Below, piece after piece: positions 26,947 to 37,429 of a DNA stretch of 53,839 nt; the first letter of the stretch is position 1, and each line of letters begins with the position of its first letter. The notes below the pieces were generated by a model. The model had not been told where the DNA came from. It saw nothing but the letters and a program-made list of their open reading frames with translations, and did no database searches. Made by a program: the position numbers and the translations under genes. The DNA comes from Dysgonomonas sp. HGC4. GTDB taxonomy: Bacteria > Bacteroidota > Bacteroidia > Bacteroidales > Dysgonomonadaceae. The stretch lies in NCBI RefSeq assembly GCF_001261715.1, contig NZ_CVRU01000005.1, positions 1 through 53,839 on the forward strand, given 5' to 3'.

Positions 26947-28128
26947 TTATTTTTCCAGATCGATTATACTTTCCTCTAAAACTGTAAGATTCTCAATACT
27001 ATCGTCATGTACTAAATAAGTATTTTCTACACCTACTGCCCCTACATTTGGAATTACAAATTTGGGTTCAAGTGCAAAAACAGTATTGCTTACAAAAACT
27101 TCTTTCGAACGAGGTGTAAGTACAGGAGGTTCATTTATTTCGAGACCAACTCCATGTCCTACAAACTTAGCTTGTAGCTTTGTCCCCATAAAATAAGCTT
27201 CGAGATCGTTCTTTTTCACCAGATCCATTGCTGTATTATAGAGGTCGGCACAAGCTGTTCCTTGTTTAGTATTCTGCTTGATAATTTCATGTATCTCTCT
27301 CGAAACTTCATGTGCTTTATAAGCCAAATCCGAAAGTTTTCCCACAGAAAAAACACGAGTCATATCTGTCATCCAAGCACCATAGTTGCCAGCCATATCT
27401 ACCATAATTGCATTACCTTGCTTTATGGCTTCACCACAAGCGCCAAGGGGAAGTATGGGGTTTCCACCCTTTCCACCTAAAGCAAAATCAAATGGAGATG
27501 GACTTTCAGCATTTTCACCCACTAGTAAACTTCCCATATATATATCCATGTTAGCACCGTAACTTCTGAATATACCTAAAGAACCATGTTTACGCATAAG
27601 ATGTTCGATTTCGAATTGTAATTCGAGGTCGGTCATTCCTTTTTTATATAGGCGAGGTATTTGCTTGTAAACTTCAACATGCTTTTTAGCACATTCTCTT
27701 ACTTGAGATATTTCGAACTCCGATTTTACGGAACGTAATTGACGTAGCAATACCGAAGCATTTACGGTTTCAGTAATTTGAAGAGAAGAAATCAGTCGGC
27801 TACATTCTGTAAAAGATAGCGTATCAACTTCCAATAATACTTTCTTGGGTAAAGTAAGTCCGTGTTTTTCTAATTCTTCTACAATTTGTTCTGGTTTGCG
27901 AATAAATATTGCATTTTCTAAAACCGCCTCAGTAGTTCTTTTTAGAAAATGGAATGCTTCTCCCTCAGCAGGCAAATAGAAATATCCATTATAGATAGAT
28001 CCGGCTACGTAAAATACATTAACCCCTGTTGTCAGGATACAAGCATCTACTCCACTTTTTTGCATTTCGTTTTGAAGGCGTTCTTTACGTGATTGCAAAT
28101 CGTTGAATAAAGATGTATTGAAATCCAT
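26947..28128 (-). CDS. M24-family aminopeptidase (Xaa-Pro type)
   Basis: This is a pita-bread metallopeptidase removing N-terminal residues, probably before proline. The 393 residues have a creatinase-like N-terminal domain to about 155 and a catalytic domain with the full dimetal set. The two Asp are in MVDMAGNYGAWMTDMTRVF, the His in GHGVGLEI, and the two Glu in VFALEPKFVIP and GVENTYLV. There is no signal peptide, so it is cytosolic. A palindromic repeat lies 14 bases upstream. Xaa-Pro dipeptidase is an alternative within the same family. Confidence 0.88.
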   Translation of the reverse strand: MDFNTSLFNDLQSRKERLQNEMQKSGVDACILTTGVNVFYVAGSIYNGYFYLPAEGEAFHFLKRTTEAVLENAIFIRKPEQIVEELEKHGLTLPKKVLLEVDTLSFTECSRLISSLQITETVNASVLLRQLRSVKSEFEISQVRECAKKHVEVYKQIPRLYKKGMTDLELQFEIEHLMRKHGSLGIFRSYGANMDIYMGSLLVGENAESPSPFDFALGGKGGNPILPLGACGEAIKQGNAIMVDMAGNYGAWMTDMTRVFSVGKLSDLAYKAHEVSREIHEIIKQNTKQGTACADLYNTAMDLVKKNDLEAYFMGTKLQAKFVGHGVGLEINEPPVLTPRSKEVFVSNTVFALEPKFVIPNVGAVGVENTYLVHDDSIENLTVLEESIIDLEK

Positions 28129-28142
28129 AATTTTATATTTTA

Positions 28143-28155
28143 AGGTCTCAGACCT
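28143..28155 (+). repeat. Outward palindromic repeat upstream of the M24 peptidase gene
   Basis: AGGTCTCAGACCT is a perfect 5+3+5 palindrome (7+3+7 with a flanking AA/TT) followed by TTTATTATTC. Read away from the gene it is one of the closest matches to the consensus. Confidence 0.75.
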
Positions 28156-28205
28156 TTTATTATTCTTATTTAAAAGCTAGAACTACCCGAAACAACAATT
28201 ATGCT

Positions 28206-28781
28206 TTACAGGTATAAGCCTTTTTCAATGATATACTTATGTACATTTTCGGGTAAAAATGCATGCATATTTTTACCTTTAATCAAAGCCTCTCTTATAA
28301 AGGTAGATGAGATTTCTATAACGGGAGAATTAAGAGCTTCAACTCTATCCTTCAATTTCTTAGAGATAGAAATACGATAACCAAATCGAGGGTATACATA
28401 TATTCTATATTGCTCTAATATCTCTTCAAAATCCCTCCATCTATCAAATGCTTCCCAATTGTCAGCTCCAATAATCAGGGCGAATGTATTTTCGGGATAA
28501 ACTTCGCTCAAAGCCTCCAAAGTATGTATAGTATAGGATGGTTTTGGCAAAGAGAACTCAAAATCAGAAGCTTTCAATTTAGGATATTCCGCCAATGCCA
28601 GTTTTGTCATCTCGAAACGAGTATTCTCATCTAACAAAATAGTATCCTCTTTCAGTGGATTTTGTGGTGTCACCAAAAACCAAACTTCATCTATATCCGT
28701 AAATTCGGTGATGAAGTTAGCTAACACCATATGTCCGATATGAATCGGATTAAATGACCCTGAGAAAATACCGACTTTCAT
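28206..28781 (-). CDS. nadD: Nicotinate-nucleotide adenylyltransferase
   Basis: NadD makes deamido-NAD from nicotinate mononucleotide and ATP in NAD synthesis. The 191 residues carry the nucleotidyltransferase motif GSFNPIHIGHM near the N-terminus and the C-terminal ISSTFIREAL motif. Its ATG overlaps the gmk stop codon in an ATGA arrangement, which suggests translational coupling. It is cytosolic. yicC-gmk-nadD is a recurrent order in Bacteroidota. Confidence 0.96.
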   Translation of the reverse strand: MKVGIFSGSFNPIHIGHMVLANFITEFTDIDEVWFLVTPQNPLKEDTILLDENTRFEMTKLALAEYPKLKASDFEFSLPKPSYTIHTLEALSEVYPENTFALIIGADNWEAFDRWRDFEEILEQYRIYVYPRFGYRISISKKLKDRVEALNSPVIEISSTFIREALIKGKNMHAFLPENVHKYIIEKGLYL

Positions 28782-29341
28782 TGTTCCAAAAATTTAGAGA
28801 CTACAGACAAAGCCTCTGCTTTAGCAACTTCCAGGTCTTCGTTATGAATAACCACATCAAATTGAGGAGCAAATGTCATCTCAAATTCGGCTTTCTCTAT
28901 TCTATCCTTTATTACTTCGGGGCTATCTGTACCTCTTTTTTCTAATCTATCCTTAAGTTCGTCAATCGATGGTGGTTCAACAAATACAGACAATGCTTTG
29001 TCGCCATAATACTTTTTAATATTACAACCTCCAACTACATCTACATCAAAAACTACATTGCCGCCATTATTCATAATGCGTTCAACTTCTGATTTTAATG
29101 TACCATAATACCTATCAGAGTAAACCTCTTCGTATTCCAGAAATTCATTATTTTTTATCTTCTCTCTAAATTCATCCGGAGATAGAAAATAGTACTCTAC
29201 CCCATGTTGTTCGGTCCCCCGTGGAGGACGACTTGTAGCCGAAATAGAAAAAGAAAGATTCAGATTCTGCTGTAATAAATAATTTACTATTGTCGATTTT
29301 CCTGCGCCCGAAGGTGCCGAGAAGATAAGAAGTTTACCCAT
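28778..29341 (-). CDS. gmk: Guanylate kinase
   Basis: Gmk phosphorylates GMP to GDP. The 187 residues have the P-loop SAPSGAGKST at 8-17, the GMP-binding segment SATSRPPRGTEQHGVEYYF, and the YGTLKSEVE lid region. It is cytosolic, overlaps nadD by four bases, and follows yicC with a 132-base gap that holds a compound repeat. Confidence 0.97.
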   Translation of the reverse strand: MGKLLIFSAPSGAGKSTIVNYLLQQNLNLSFSISATSRPPRGTEQHGVEYYFLSPDEFREKIKNNEFLEYEEVYSDRYYGTLKSEVERIMNNGGNVVFDVDVVGGCNIKKYYGDKALSVFVEPPSIDELKDRLEKRGTDSPEVIKDRIEKAEFEMTFAPQFDVVIHNEDLEVAKAEALSVVSKFLEQ

Positions 29342-29355
29342 TAAAATTTACACTA

Positions 29356-29438
29356 AGGTTTTAGACCTATTTATTATTTTGGCAAGTATAAATACAACTT
29401 ATAGCGATTACCGAGATAACATTGTATATATACTTGCC
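29356..29438 (+). repeat. Outward compound repeat upstream of gmk
   Basis: Hairpin 1 is AGGTTTTAGACCT (29356-29368, one arm mismatch), linker ATTTATTATTTT. Hairpin 2 is a perfect 10-base pairing of GGCAAGTATA (29381-29390) with TATACTTGCC (29429-29438). Confidence 0.72.
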
Positions 29439-29473
29439 CTTACTTTTACAATTTCGCAACTACATCTAAAAAT

Positions 29474-30346
29474 TTAGAGCACGTTAAGCACCTGCTCTTT
29501 AATCTGCTCTAATTCATCCTTCATCTGAACAACTATTTGCTGCATCTGAACATGATTTGCTTTAGAACCTGTTGTGTTTATTTCACGCCCCATCTCCTGA
29601 GTAATAAATCCTAGTTTTTTACCTTGTCCCGAAGTATCGTTCAATGTTTCAAGGAAATATTTAAGGTGATTTCTTAAGCGTACTTTTTCCTCATTAATAT
29701 CAAGTTTTTCAATATAATAAATCATTTCTTGCTCGAAACGATTTTTATCATAGTCAAAATTCTCAATTTTTTGAAGGGCTTCGATGATTCGGTTTTTTAC
29801 CTTTTCAACTCTCTCCGCTTCAAAAGGTTCTATATCTGTCATAAGAGTACTGATATTAGTAACCTTCTGAATGAATAAATCTTCCAACATTTTACCTTCT
29901 TGTTTTCTAAATTCTACAAGTTGATCTAATGCTTTATTTATAGTTTCAGATACCACTTTCCATTCTTCTTCGTCAGCTTCCTGAGCTTCATATTTCAGCA
30001 CATCAGGCAGTCTCAATAATACTTGAAACCAATCTGCAGGGACAGCTACTCCTAGCTTTTCAGAAGAATTTTTTATCTGGTTATAATATGCTTCAAGTAC
30101 ATTTTGATTAATTTGCGATGTAGTTTCTTTACTTGTGTTTTCAATATAAATAGCAAAATCAACTTTACCTCGCTCAAGGCGACGTGCTATCAGGCTACGC
30201 ACATTCAACTCTTGCTCTTTATAAACACTTGGAATACGCACAGACAAGTCTAGTTGTTTACTATTCAAAGATTTAACCTCAACAGTAATTTTCTTATTTG
30301 ATAATTCGGCTGTTGCTTTGCCAAATCCTGTCATCGATTGTATCAT
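29474..30346 (-). CDS. yicC: YicC family endoribonuclease-like protein
   Basis: YicC proteins are recently recognised endoribonucleases linked to small-RNA turnover. The start at 30346 (MIQSMTGFGKA) matches the family's invariant opening; a longer frame upstream has no family residues. The 290 residues include VEVKSLNSKQLDLSVRIP, and the C-terminal catalytic-region motif GKKLGFITQEMGREINTTGSK. It is cytosolic. It heads the yicC-gmk-nadD group. Confidence 0.94.
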   Translation of the reverse strand: MIQSMTGFGKATAELSNKKITVEVKSLNSKQLDLSVRIPSVYKEQELNVRSLIARRLERGKVDFAIYIENTSKETTSQINQNVLEAYYNQIKNSSEKLGVAVPADWFQVLLRLPDVLKYEAQEADEEEWKVVSETINKALDQLVEFRKQEGKMLEDLFIQKVTNISTLMTDIEPFEAERVEKVKNRIIEALQKIENFDYDKNRFEQEMIYYIEKLDINEEKVRLRNHLKYFLETLNDTSGQGKKLGFITQEMGREINTTGSKANHVQMQQIVVQMKDELEQIKEQVLNVL

Positions 30347-30423
30347 ATAATTTGTTTTATTTTTTACAAAAGTAACTTTTTTAGACGAAACTATGGTCAA
30401 AATTCACTCTTCAAATATATTCC

Positions 30424-31746
30424 TCAGCGCTTTATTTCGTCCAAGCGACTACCTTTCTCATGTAGATACTTGCCATACTTGGGCTCGCCTACCATTTGCT
30501 TTCCATAAATACCTGTATGTCCAGATATTAAATAAGAAACAACACATGCAATTGCAGCATATACGCCACACCCGCCACCAAACAACTCGATAGCCATTAT
30601 AGAGCAAGCAATAGGCGTGTTAGTAGCTCCGGCAAAAATCGCTACAAATCCTATTCCCGCCAACAGATCCATAGGTAGTGGAATAAATAATGAGAGTGCA
30701 TTTCCCAATGCAGCACCTATAAAAAACAGGGGGGTAACCTCACCACCTTTAAAACCTGCGGCAAGGGTTACTATTGTAAATGCTATTTTCAGGAGAAAAG
30801 CATAAGGCTCCAATTGATTATCGAACGAATCTACAATAATAGGAATGCCTAACCCGATATAATCGGTAGTATCAATTGCCCAAACAGCAATAATTACAAT
30901 TATACCACCAATAAAAGGTCGAAGAGGCGGATATTTTATTTTTGTTTTAAAAACATTCGTCACATAATGAATTCCTTTACTGAAAAGGACAGCACAAAGT
31001 CCGAATGCAATACCTGCAAGAATTGTGTACAATAAATTGAGAGGGGAAATATCCGGAACAAAAGAAATTGTATAATGCGTATGCTCTGCCTGCCAAGCCT
31101 TCGTTACCCAATCAGCAATAACCGAAGCCAAAAGAGCAGGAAGCAGCGCATTATACCTTAATCTGCCTATTAAATAAAATTCAAGACCAAAGATTGCACC
31201 GGCAAAAGGTGTTCCAAAGACAGAACCAAATCCGGCAGCAGTAGCTGCAACAAGCAAAATACGGCTATCTTGGGCTGTTAACCGAAAAGGCTTACGAAAC
31301 ACATCTGCAATAGCCCCTGCCATCTGAATAGCTGTACCTTCGCGTCCGGCAGAACCTCCAAACAAGTGAGTGACTACCGTTCCCAAAAAGACTAAAGGAG
31401 CCATTCGAAAAGGAATTCTCTTTTCGGGCTTGTGAATGGTGTCAATCAATAGATTATTTCCAGCATTGGCTTCTTTACCATAATAGTGGTAAAGCAACCC
31501 AATAATCAGACCTGCTATCGGGAGCAATGATATAATCCAGATATGTGATTCTCTATAATTGGTTACGAAGTCCAAAGAGTGTAAAAACAGAGCCGAAGCC
31601 GATCCAATACAGACACCGATAATCGCAGTAATCAATATCCATTTAAGAATATATAATATCGCAGGAAAATTTCTAAGGAGTAGTAGAAATCGAATTCTGA
31701 TTTTTCGCACAGAAAATGGGTTTGTTTCTTTATTTAATAGCTTCAT
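30424..31746 (-). CDS. CLC-type fluoride/proton antiporter (CLC-F)
   Basis: The 440 residues form a multi-helix CLC membrane transporter. The gating glutamate is Glu136 in GSAGREGTAIQ. Two features differ from chloride CLCs and fit the CLC-F branch: the usual GSGIP loop is replaced by AGNNL (95-99), and the selectivity helix reads GFKGGEVTP (331-339) with Val-Thr where chloride channels have Phe-Ala. CLC-F exports fluoride using the proton gradient. The leader carries a fluoride-riboswitch-like RNA (31781-31833), which supports the same function. The branch assignment is from remembered family motifs. Confidence 0.82.
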   Translation of the reverse strand: MKLLNKETNPFSVRKIRIRFLLLLRNFPAILYILKWILITAIIGVCIGSASALFLHSLDFVTNYRESHIWIISLLPIAGLIIGLLYHYYGKEANAGNNLLIDTIHKPEKRIPFRMAPLVFLGTVVTHLFGGSAGREGTAIQMAGAIADVFRKPFRLTAQDSRILLVAATAAGFGSVFGTPFAGAIFGLEFYLIGRLRYNALLPALLASVIADWVTKAWQAEHTHYTISFVPDISPLNLLYTILAGIAFGLCAVLFSKGIHYVTNVFKTKIKYPPLRPFIGGIIVIIAVWAIDTTDYIGLGIPIIVDSFDNQLEPYAFLLKIAFTIVTLAAGFKGGEVTPLFFIGAALGNALSLFIPLPMDLLAGIGFVAIFAGATNTPIACSIMAIELFGGGCGVYAAIACVVSYLISGHTGIYGKQMVGEPKYGKYLHEKGSRLDEIKR

Positions 31747-31747
31747 A

Positions 31748-31784
31748 CCTTATAAATTAAATATATTAATATCTAATAATAAGG
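31748..31784 (-). promoter_or_regulatory. Expression platform that can hide the CLC-F ribosome binding site
   Basis: On the minus strand CCTTAT (31784-31779), which includes the last two bases of the riboswitch pseudoknot strand, can pair with ATAAGG (31753-31748), directly before the ATG at 31746. Ligand binding would hold the CC in the aptamer and free the ribosome site. The mechanism is inferred from pairing. Confidence 0.5.
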
Positions 31785-31833
31785 CGTCATCAGCTTGTTC
31801 AAGGCGGTTGGTTAAGGAAGACACCATTTCCCG
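31781..31833 (-). ncRNA. Fluoride riboswitch (crcB motif)
   Basis: The minus strand reads GGGAAATGGTGTCTTCC, then TTAACC, then a short hairpin CTTGAACAAG and GCTGATGACGCCTTAT. P1 pairs GGGA or GGAA with TTCC. The pseudoknot pairs GGTGTC with GACGCC. The GCTGATG block and the unpaired TTAACC are the conserved landmarks of the crcB aptamer. It lies 35 bases upstream of a CLC-F-like gene, the expected partner. Confidence 0.82.
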
Positions 31834-31849
31834 AGTATTTATCACACCA

Positions 31850-31857
31850 CAAATATA
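31850..31857 (-). promoter_or_regulatory. -7 element for the riboswitch/CLC-F transcript
   Basis: On the minus strand this reads TATATTTG, ending 17 bases before the first aptamer bases, so the transcript would begin just ahead of the riboswitch. No clear -33 TTTG is visible. Confidence 0.5.
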
Positions 31858-31907
31858 ATTGCTTTATATTAAAAAATAAAAAAAGGACTCATTAAAATAG
31901 CAGTTTT

Positions 31908-31942
31908 TTTGTTGCAGGATTTACAACTCTTACATACTTTTG
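31908..31942 (+). promoter_or_regulatory. Candidate promoter of the small membrane protein gene
   Basis: TTTG (31908-31911) and TACTTTTG (31935-31942) form a Bacteroidota-like promoter, though the 23-base spacing is slightly longer than the usual 19-21. The ATG follows 26 bases later. Confidence 0.45.
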
Positions 31943-31967
31943 AGCCCGAATTAAAAACGGCTTATTC

Positions 31968-32495
31968 ATGAAATCAAAATATACTTCTTTACTCAGATTC
32001 GAGACTATTATTATAATATTCATCCTTGTTGCTTTTTCTCTTACTTGGATTAGTTGGGGCAAACTTATCGTTACAGGTTGGGATCTACCTTCACTCTATA
32101 AAAAGACTACTAAAATATCGAATACGATAATGTTCTTCTCAAAAAAAGACTCACCACATCTGGCGTATGTCTTTTATATTGTACCGTTACTAGGTTTACT
32201 ATCGGCAACATTCCTATTTAAAATAAAATATCGTACAGCCAATTTCATTTTGCTCTTCACCTCAGCTTTGGGGATATTTGTTTCTCTATATATGTATGTT
32301 TACTTCATCAGCTCCAAGATGTTTAAACTAAAAAATGCAGGAGGTGGCATACATCTTTTACTTTTTGTTAGTATTATTGGATTAATATGGTCTTTTATTT
32401 ACTGTTCTAGGAAAAAGAAGGGTGTTAGCGAGAACATATCTCCCGAAACTATCGGAGAACCCGACAGCCTACTTTCTGAAAAAGAGATCAACTGA
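31968..32495 (+). CDS. Small four-helix membrane protein, unknown function
   Basis: The 175 residues show about four hydrophobic helices (near 13-32, 65-85, 92-113 and 127-146), with a polar loop after the first and a charged cytosolic tail (CSRKKKGVSENISPETIGE). I do not recognise the family. It is divergent from the CLC-F gene and precedes the AldA-like gene on the same strand, but that gene has its own promoter candidate. It probably sits in the inner membrane. Confidence 0.75.
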   Translation: MKSKYTSLLRFETIIIIFILVAFSLTWISWGKLIVTGWDLPSLYKKTTKISNTIMFFSKKDSPHLAYVFYIVPLLGLLSATFLFKIKYRTANFILLFTSALGIFVSLYMYVYFISSKMFKLKNAGGGIHLLLFVSIIGLIWSFIYCSRKKKGVSENISPETIGEPDSLLSEKEIN

Positions 32496-32585
32496 ATCCA
32501 TTTAACACAGTCGAAAGGACAAAAGCAAGAGTCTTTTTTTTGTTTTTTTCGCATTCTTTCGTGCCGGAAGTCTAAAGTATTTTCA

Positions 32586-32593
32586 TATTTTTG
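32586..32593 (+). promoter_or_regulatory. Candidate -7 element for the AldA-like gene
   Basis: TATTTTTG matches TAnnTTTG 70 bases before the ATG at 32664. A clear -33 box is not visible. Confidence 0.4.
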
Positions 32594-32663
32594 GGATTAC
32601 AGCTACTTATCACAATTTAAGGCTAATAATCTTTAACCAATTAAAAATACTATTCGTAACGCC

Positions 32664-34100
32664 ATGAAAGAATTAAAAATGTTTATCGATGGTAAATTCA
32701 TCGAAAATACTTCCGGAAAATGGATTGATGTCCTAAACCCCTCAACAGAAGAAGTTATCGCTCGTATGCCTGATGGCACATTGGATGATACAAAAAAAGC
32801 AATTGATGCAGCAGATGCAGCTCAAGACCAATGGGAAAAAATTCCTGCTGTTGAAAGAGCCAGTTACCTACTTAAAATTGCTGCCGGCATCCGCAAAAGA
32901 GAAAAAGAAATAACAGATATTATTGTACAAGAAGGTGGTAAAACTCAAGGCTTAGCCAATGTAGAAACATTATTTACTGCCGACTACCTCGAATATATGG
33001 CAGGATGGGCTCACCGCTATGAAGGTGAAATTATTCAAAGCGATCGCCCTAACGAAAATATATTCTTATTCAAAAAAGCAATTGGAGTAACAACAGGTAT
33101 TTTACCTTGGAATTTCCCATTTTTCCTCATTGCACGTAAAGCTGCTCCTGCACTTGTTACCGGAAATACAATAGTTGTAAAACCAAGTCAATTAACACCT
33201 ATCAATGCATATATCTTTGCGCAGATAGTAGAGGAAGCCGGGGTACCAAAAGGTGTTTTCAATTTGGTGAATGGACGAGGTTCTGTAATAGGTCACGAAT
33301 TGGCAGCTAACCCTAAAGTAGGAATGGTAAGTCTTACAGGTAGTGTATCTGCGGGACAACAAACGATGACTGCTGCCGCACCCAATATTACAAAAGTATC
33401 TCTCGAGTTAGGAGGAAAAGCTCCTGCAATTGTAATGGACGATGCCGATCTTGATTTAGCAGTTAAAGCAATTATAGCTTCGAGAGTCATCAATACTGGA
33501 CAAGTTTGCAATTGTGCTGAACGTGTTTATGTACACAAAAACGTGAAGGAAGCATTCATGACTAAGCTAGTTGCAGGAATGAAAGCCGTAAAAGTGGGAG
33601 ACCCGAATAAGATTCAAGACCTAGATATGGGTCCATTAGTAGAAGCCAATGCTTTAAAATCGGTTCAGGAGAAAGTAGATAAAGCAATCAAACAAGGTGC
33701 TAAATTAGTTTGTGGAGGTAAACGCATAGGCGACAAAGGATATTTCTTTGAGCCAACAGTACTTGACGGAGTTACCAATAAAATGGATATTATTCAAGAA
33801 GAAACATTTGGGCCTGTACTTCCGATTGTTGAATTCTCCGACATTAATGATGCTATCGCTTGGGCAAATGACTCAGAGTTCGGTCTAACCTCTTCGGTTT
33901 ATACTCAAAACTTAGATACTGCATTTAAACTCGTAAGAACTCTTAAATTCGGCGAAACATACATCAACCGCGAAAACTTCGAAGCAATGCAAGGGTTTCA
34001 CGCAGGATGCCGAAAATCGGGCATTGGTGGTGCTGACGGCAAACACGGTTTAGAAGAATACTTAAGGACTCATGTTGTTTACCTTGAAACTAAAGGATAA
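32664..34100 (+). CDS. aldA: Aldehyde dehydrogenase, lactaldehyde dehydrogenase (AldA) type
   Basis: The enzyme oxidises aldehydes to acids with NAD; AldA acts on L-lactaldehyde and glycolaldehyde from fucose and rhamnose breakdown. At 478 residues it has the AldA length. The cofactor motif is PWNFPFF (148-154), the catalytic Glu248 lies in LELGGKAP, and the nucleophile Cys282 lies in GQVCNCAERVYV, a string close to that of E. coli AldA. It is cytosolic. It forms a single unit ending in a shared terminator. Other aldehyde substrates are possible; the GH78 rhamnosidase gene lies about 9 kb away. Confidence 0.9.
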   Translation: MKELKMFIDGKFIENTSGKWIDVLNPSTEEVIARMPDGTLDDTKKAIDAADAAQDQWEKIPAVERASYLLKIAAGIRKREKEITDIIVQEGGKTQGLANVETLFTADYLEYMAGWAHRYEGEIIQSDRPNENIFLFKKAIGVTTGILPWNFPFFLIARKAAPALVTGNTIVVKPSQLTPINAYIFAQIVEEAGVPKGVFNLVNGRGSVIGHELAANPKVGMVSLTGSVSAGQQTMTAAAPNITKVSLELGGKAPAIVMDDADLDLAVKAIIASRVINTGQVCNCAERVYVHKNVKEAFMTKLVAGMKAVKVGDPNKIQDLDMGPLVEANALKSVQEKVDKAIKQGAKLVCGGKRIGDKGYFFEPTVLDGVTNKMDIIQEETFGPVLPIVEFSDINDAIAWANDSEFGLTSSVYTQNLDTAFKLVRTLKFGETYINRENFEAMQGFHAGCRKSGIGGADGKHGLEEYLRTHVVYLETKG

Positions 34101-34154
34101 TAAGGGACGAATAAAAAACATGAATAAGATAAGTTTAAAATTAGTTTATACAAT

Positions 34155-34188
34155 AAAAAGACTCGGGGTAATTACTCCGAGTCTTTTT
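34155..34188. terminator. Bidirectional terminator
   Basis: AAAAAGACTCGGGG (34155-34168) pairs with CTCCGAGTCTTTTT (34175-34188) with one G-U pair. The A-run and T-run make it work for both convergent genes, the AldA-like gene on the plus strand and the carboxynorspermidine dehydrogenase gene on the minus strand. Confidence 0.9.
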
Positions 34189-34210
34189 ATTTTTTGATAT
34201 AATTGAGATA

Positions 34211-35404
34211 TTACATTTCTAAATCGATATCAAACAATTCATGCCAAGGCAATCCATGTATATTCAATTGTTCCATGAATGGATCAGGATTAAATTCTTC
34301 TACATTAAATACTCCCGGTTTGCGCCAAATGCCTTTAAAGAACATCATTGCTCCAATCATTGCAGGTACACCTGTTGTATAGCTCACACCTTGCATACCT
34401 GTTTCTCTGAATGCAGCTTCATGCGAGCAGTTGTTATATATATAATAGGTGCGTTCTTTTCCGTCCTTTATACCTGTGATACGACAACCTATAGATGTTT
34501 CGCCAGTATAGTTTTCTCCAAGCTCTCCCGGATCAGGTAATACAGCTTTCAAGAACTGAATAGGAACAATTTCAACACCATTATATATAATAGGGTCAAT
34601 ACGAGCCATTCCTATATTCTGAATTACACGTAAGTGAGTCAAATACTCTTGTCCGAAAGTCATCCAAAAACGAGCACGTTTCAAAGTAGGGAAGTTTTTC
34701 ACCAACGATTCTAATTCTTCGTGGTAAATCACATACGACTCTTTTGCACCGATATTTGGATAATTCAATGGTTTATGAATTTCGTGTGGCTCAGTCTCCA
34801 CCCATTCTCCATTTTCCCAATATTTTCCTTTTTGAGTAACCTCACGAATATTGATTTCCGGATTAAAGTTAGTTGCAAAAGCCTTTCCGTGATCCCCAGC
34901 ATTACAGTCTACAATATCTAATGTATGTAGCTCATCAAAATGATGTTTTGCTGCATAAGCAGTAAAAACACTTGTTACTCCCGGATCGAATCCACAACCT
35001 AAAATTGCAGTTAAACCAGCTTCTTTAAATTTATCTTGATAAGCCCACTGCCAGCTATATTCGTATTTAGCTTCATCTTTAGGCTCATAATTGGCTGTAT
35101 CTAAATAATTAACTCTACATGCCAAACAAGCATCCATAATAGTCAAATCCTGATATGGAAGGGCTACATTTATTACCAACTCGGGTTTAAACGAATTGAA
35201 TAATCTGATCAAATCCTCTACATTATCAGCATCCACCTGAGCTGTTTGAATTTTACCACCCCCAATAGTTTGGGCAATAGCATCACATTTCGACTTGGTG
35301 CGGCTAGCAAGCATTACTTCTGTAAATACTTCCGGATTTTGAGCGACCTTGTGCACCACTACAGTGCCCACACCACCTGCTCCAATAATTAAGACTCTAC
35401 CCAT
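34211..35404 (-). CDS. Carboxynorspermidine dehydrogenase (saccharopine dehydrogenase family)
   Basis: The enzyme condenses a diamine with aspartate semialdehyde in the carboxy(nor)spermidine polyamine route used by Bacteroidota and the gut microbiota. The 397 residues start with a Rossmann motif GAGGVGTVV (8-16) followed by MLASRTKSKCD. The family segments NYEPKDEAKYEYSWQWAYQ, GCGFDPGVTSVF and CNAGDHGK are present. It is cytosolic. The partner decarboxylase is not in this window. Saccharopine dehydrogenase is the generic alternative, but the pattern matches the polyamine branch. Confidence 0.88.
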   Translation of the reverse strand: MGRVLIIGAGGVGTVVVHKVAQNPEVFTEVMLASRTKSKCDAIAQTIGGGKIQTAQVDADNVEDLIRLFNSFKPELVINVALPYQDLTIMDACLACRVNYLDTANYEPKDEAKYEYSWQWAYQDKFKEAGLTAILGCGFDPGVTSVFTAYAAKHHFDELHTLDIVDCNAGDHGKAFATNFNPEINIREVTQKGKYWENGEWVETEPHEIHKPLNYPNIGAKESYVIYHEELESLVKNFPTLKRARFWMTFGQEYLTHLRVIQNIGMARIDPIIYNGVEIVPIQFLKAVLPDPGELGENYTGETSIGCRITGIKDGKERTYYIYNNCSHEAAFRETGMQGVSYTTGVPAMIGAMMFFKGIWRKPGVFNVEEFNPDPFMEQLNIHGLPWHELFDIDLEM

Positions 35405-37320
<1,916 letters not shown>

Positions 37321-37330
37321 TAACCTAAAG

Positions 37331-37408
37331 AGGTAGCAGACCTTGTTTATTGCTGTGACTGGGTGTAATAGCCAAAGGCAGTTTTAATTATAAAATACAG
37401 CAATAAAC
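37331..37408 (+). repeat. Outward compound repeat between atpD and atpC
   Basis: Hairpin 1 is AGGTAGCAGACCT (37331-37343), ten bases after the atpD stop. Hairpin 2 is long: GTTTATTGCTGT (37345-37356) pairs perfectly with ACAGCAATAAAC (37397-37408). Here the linker TTTATTG is itself part of hairpin 2. The loop can form a smaller inner pairing (ACTG/CAGT). Confidence 0.7.
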
Positions 37409-37429
37409 ATTTAATGTTATTTATAAGCA

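Noticed and set aside
34721-34921. Assorted short frames opposite real genes on both strands
   Set aside because: They lie antisense to or inside genes with clear family motifs and show no recognisable domains or starts of their own.
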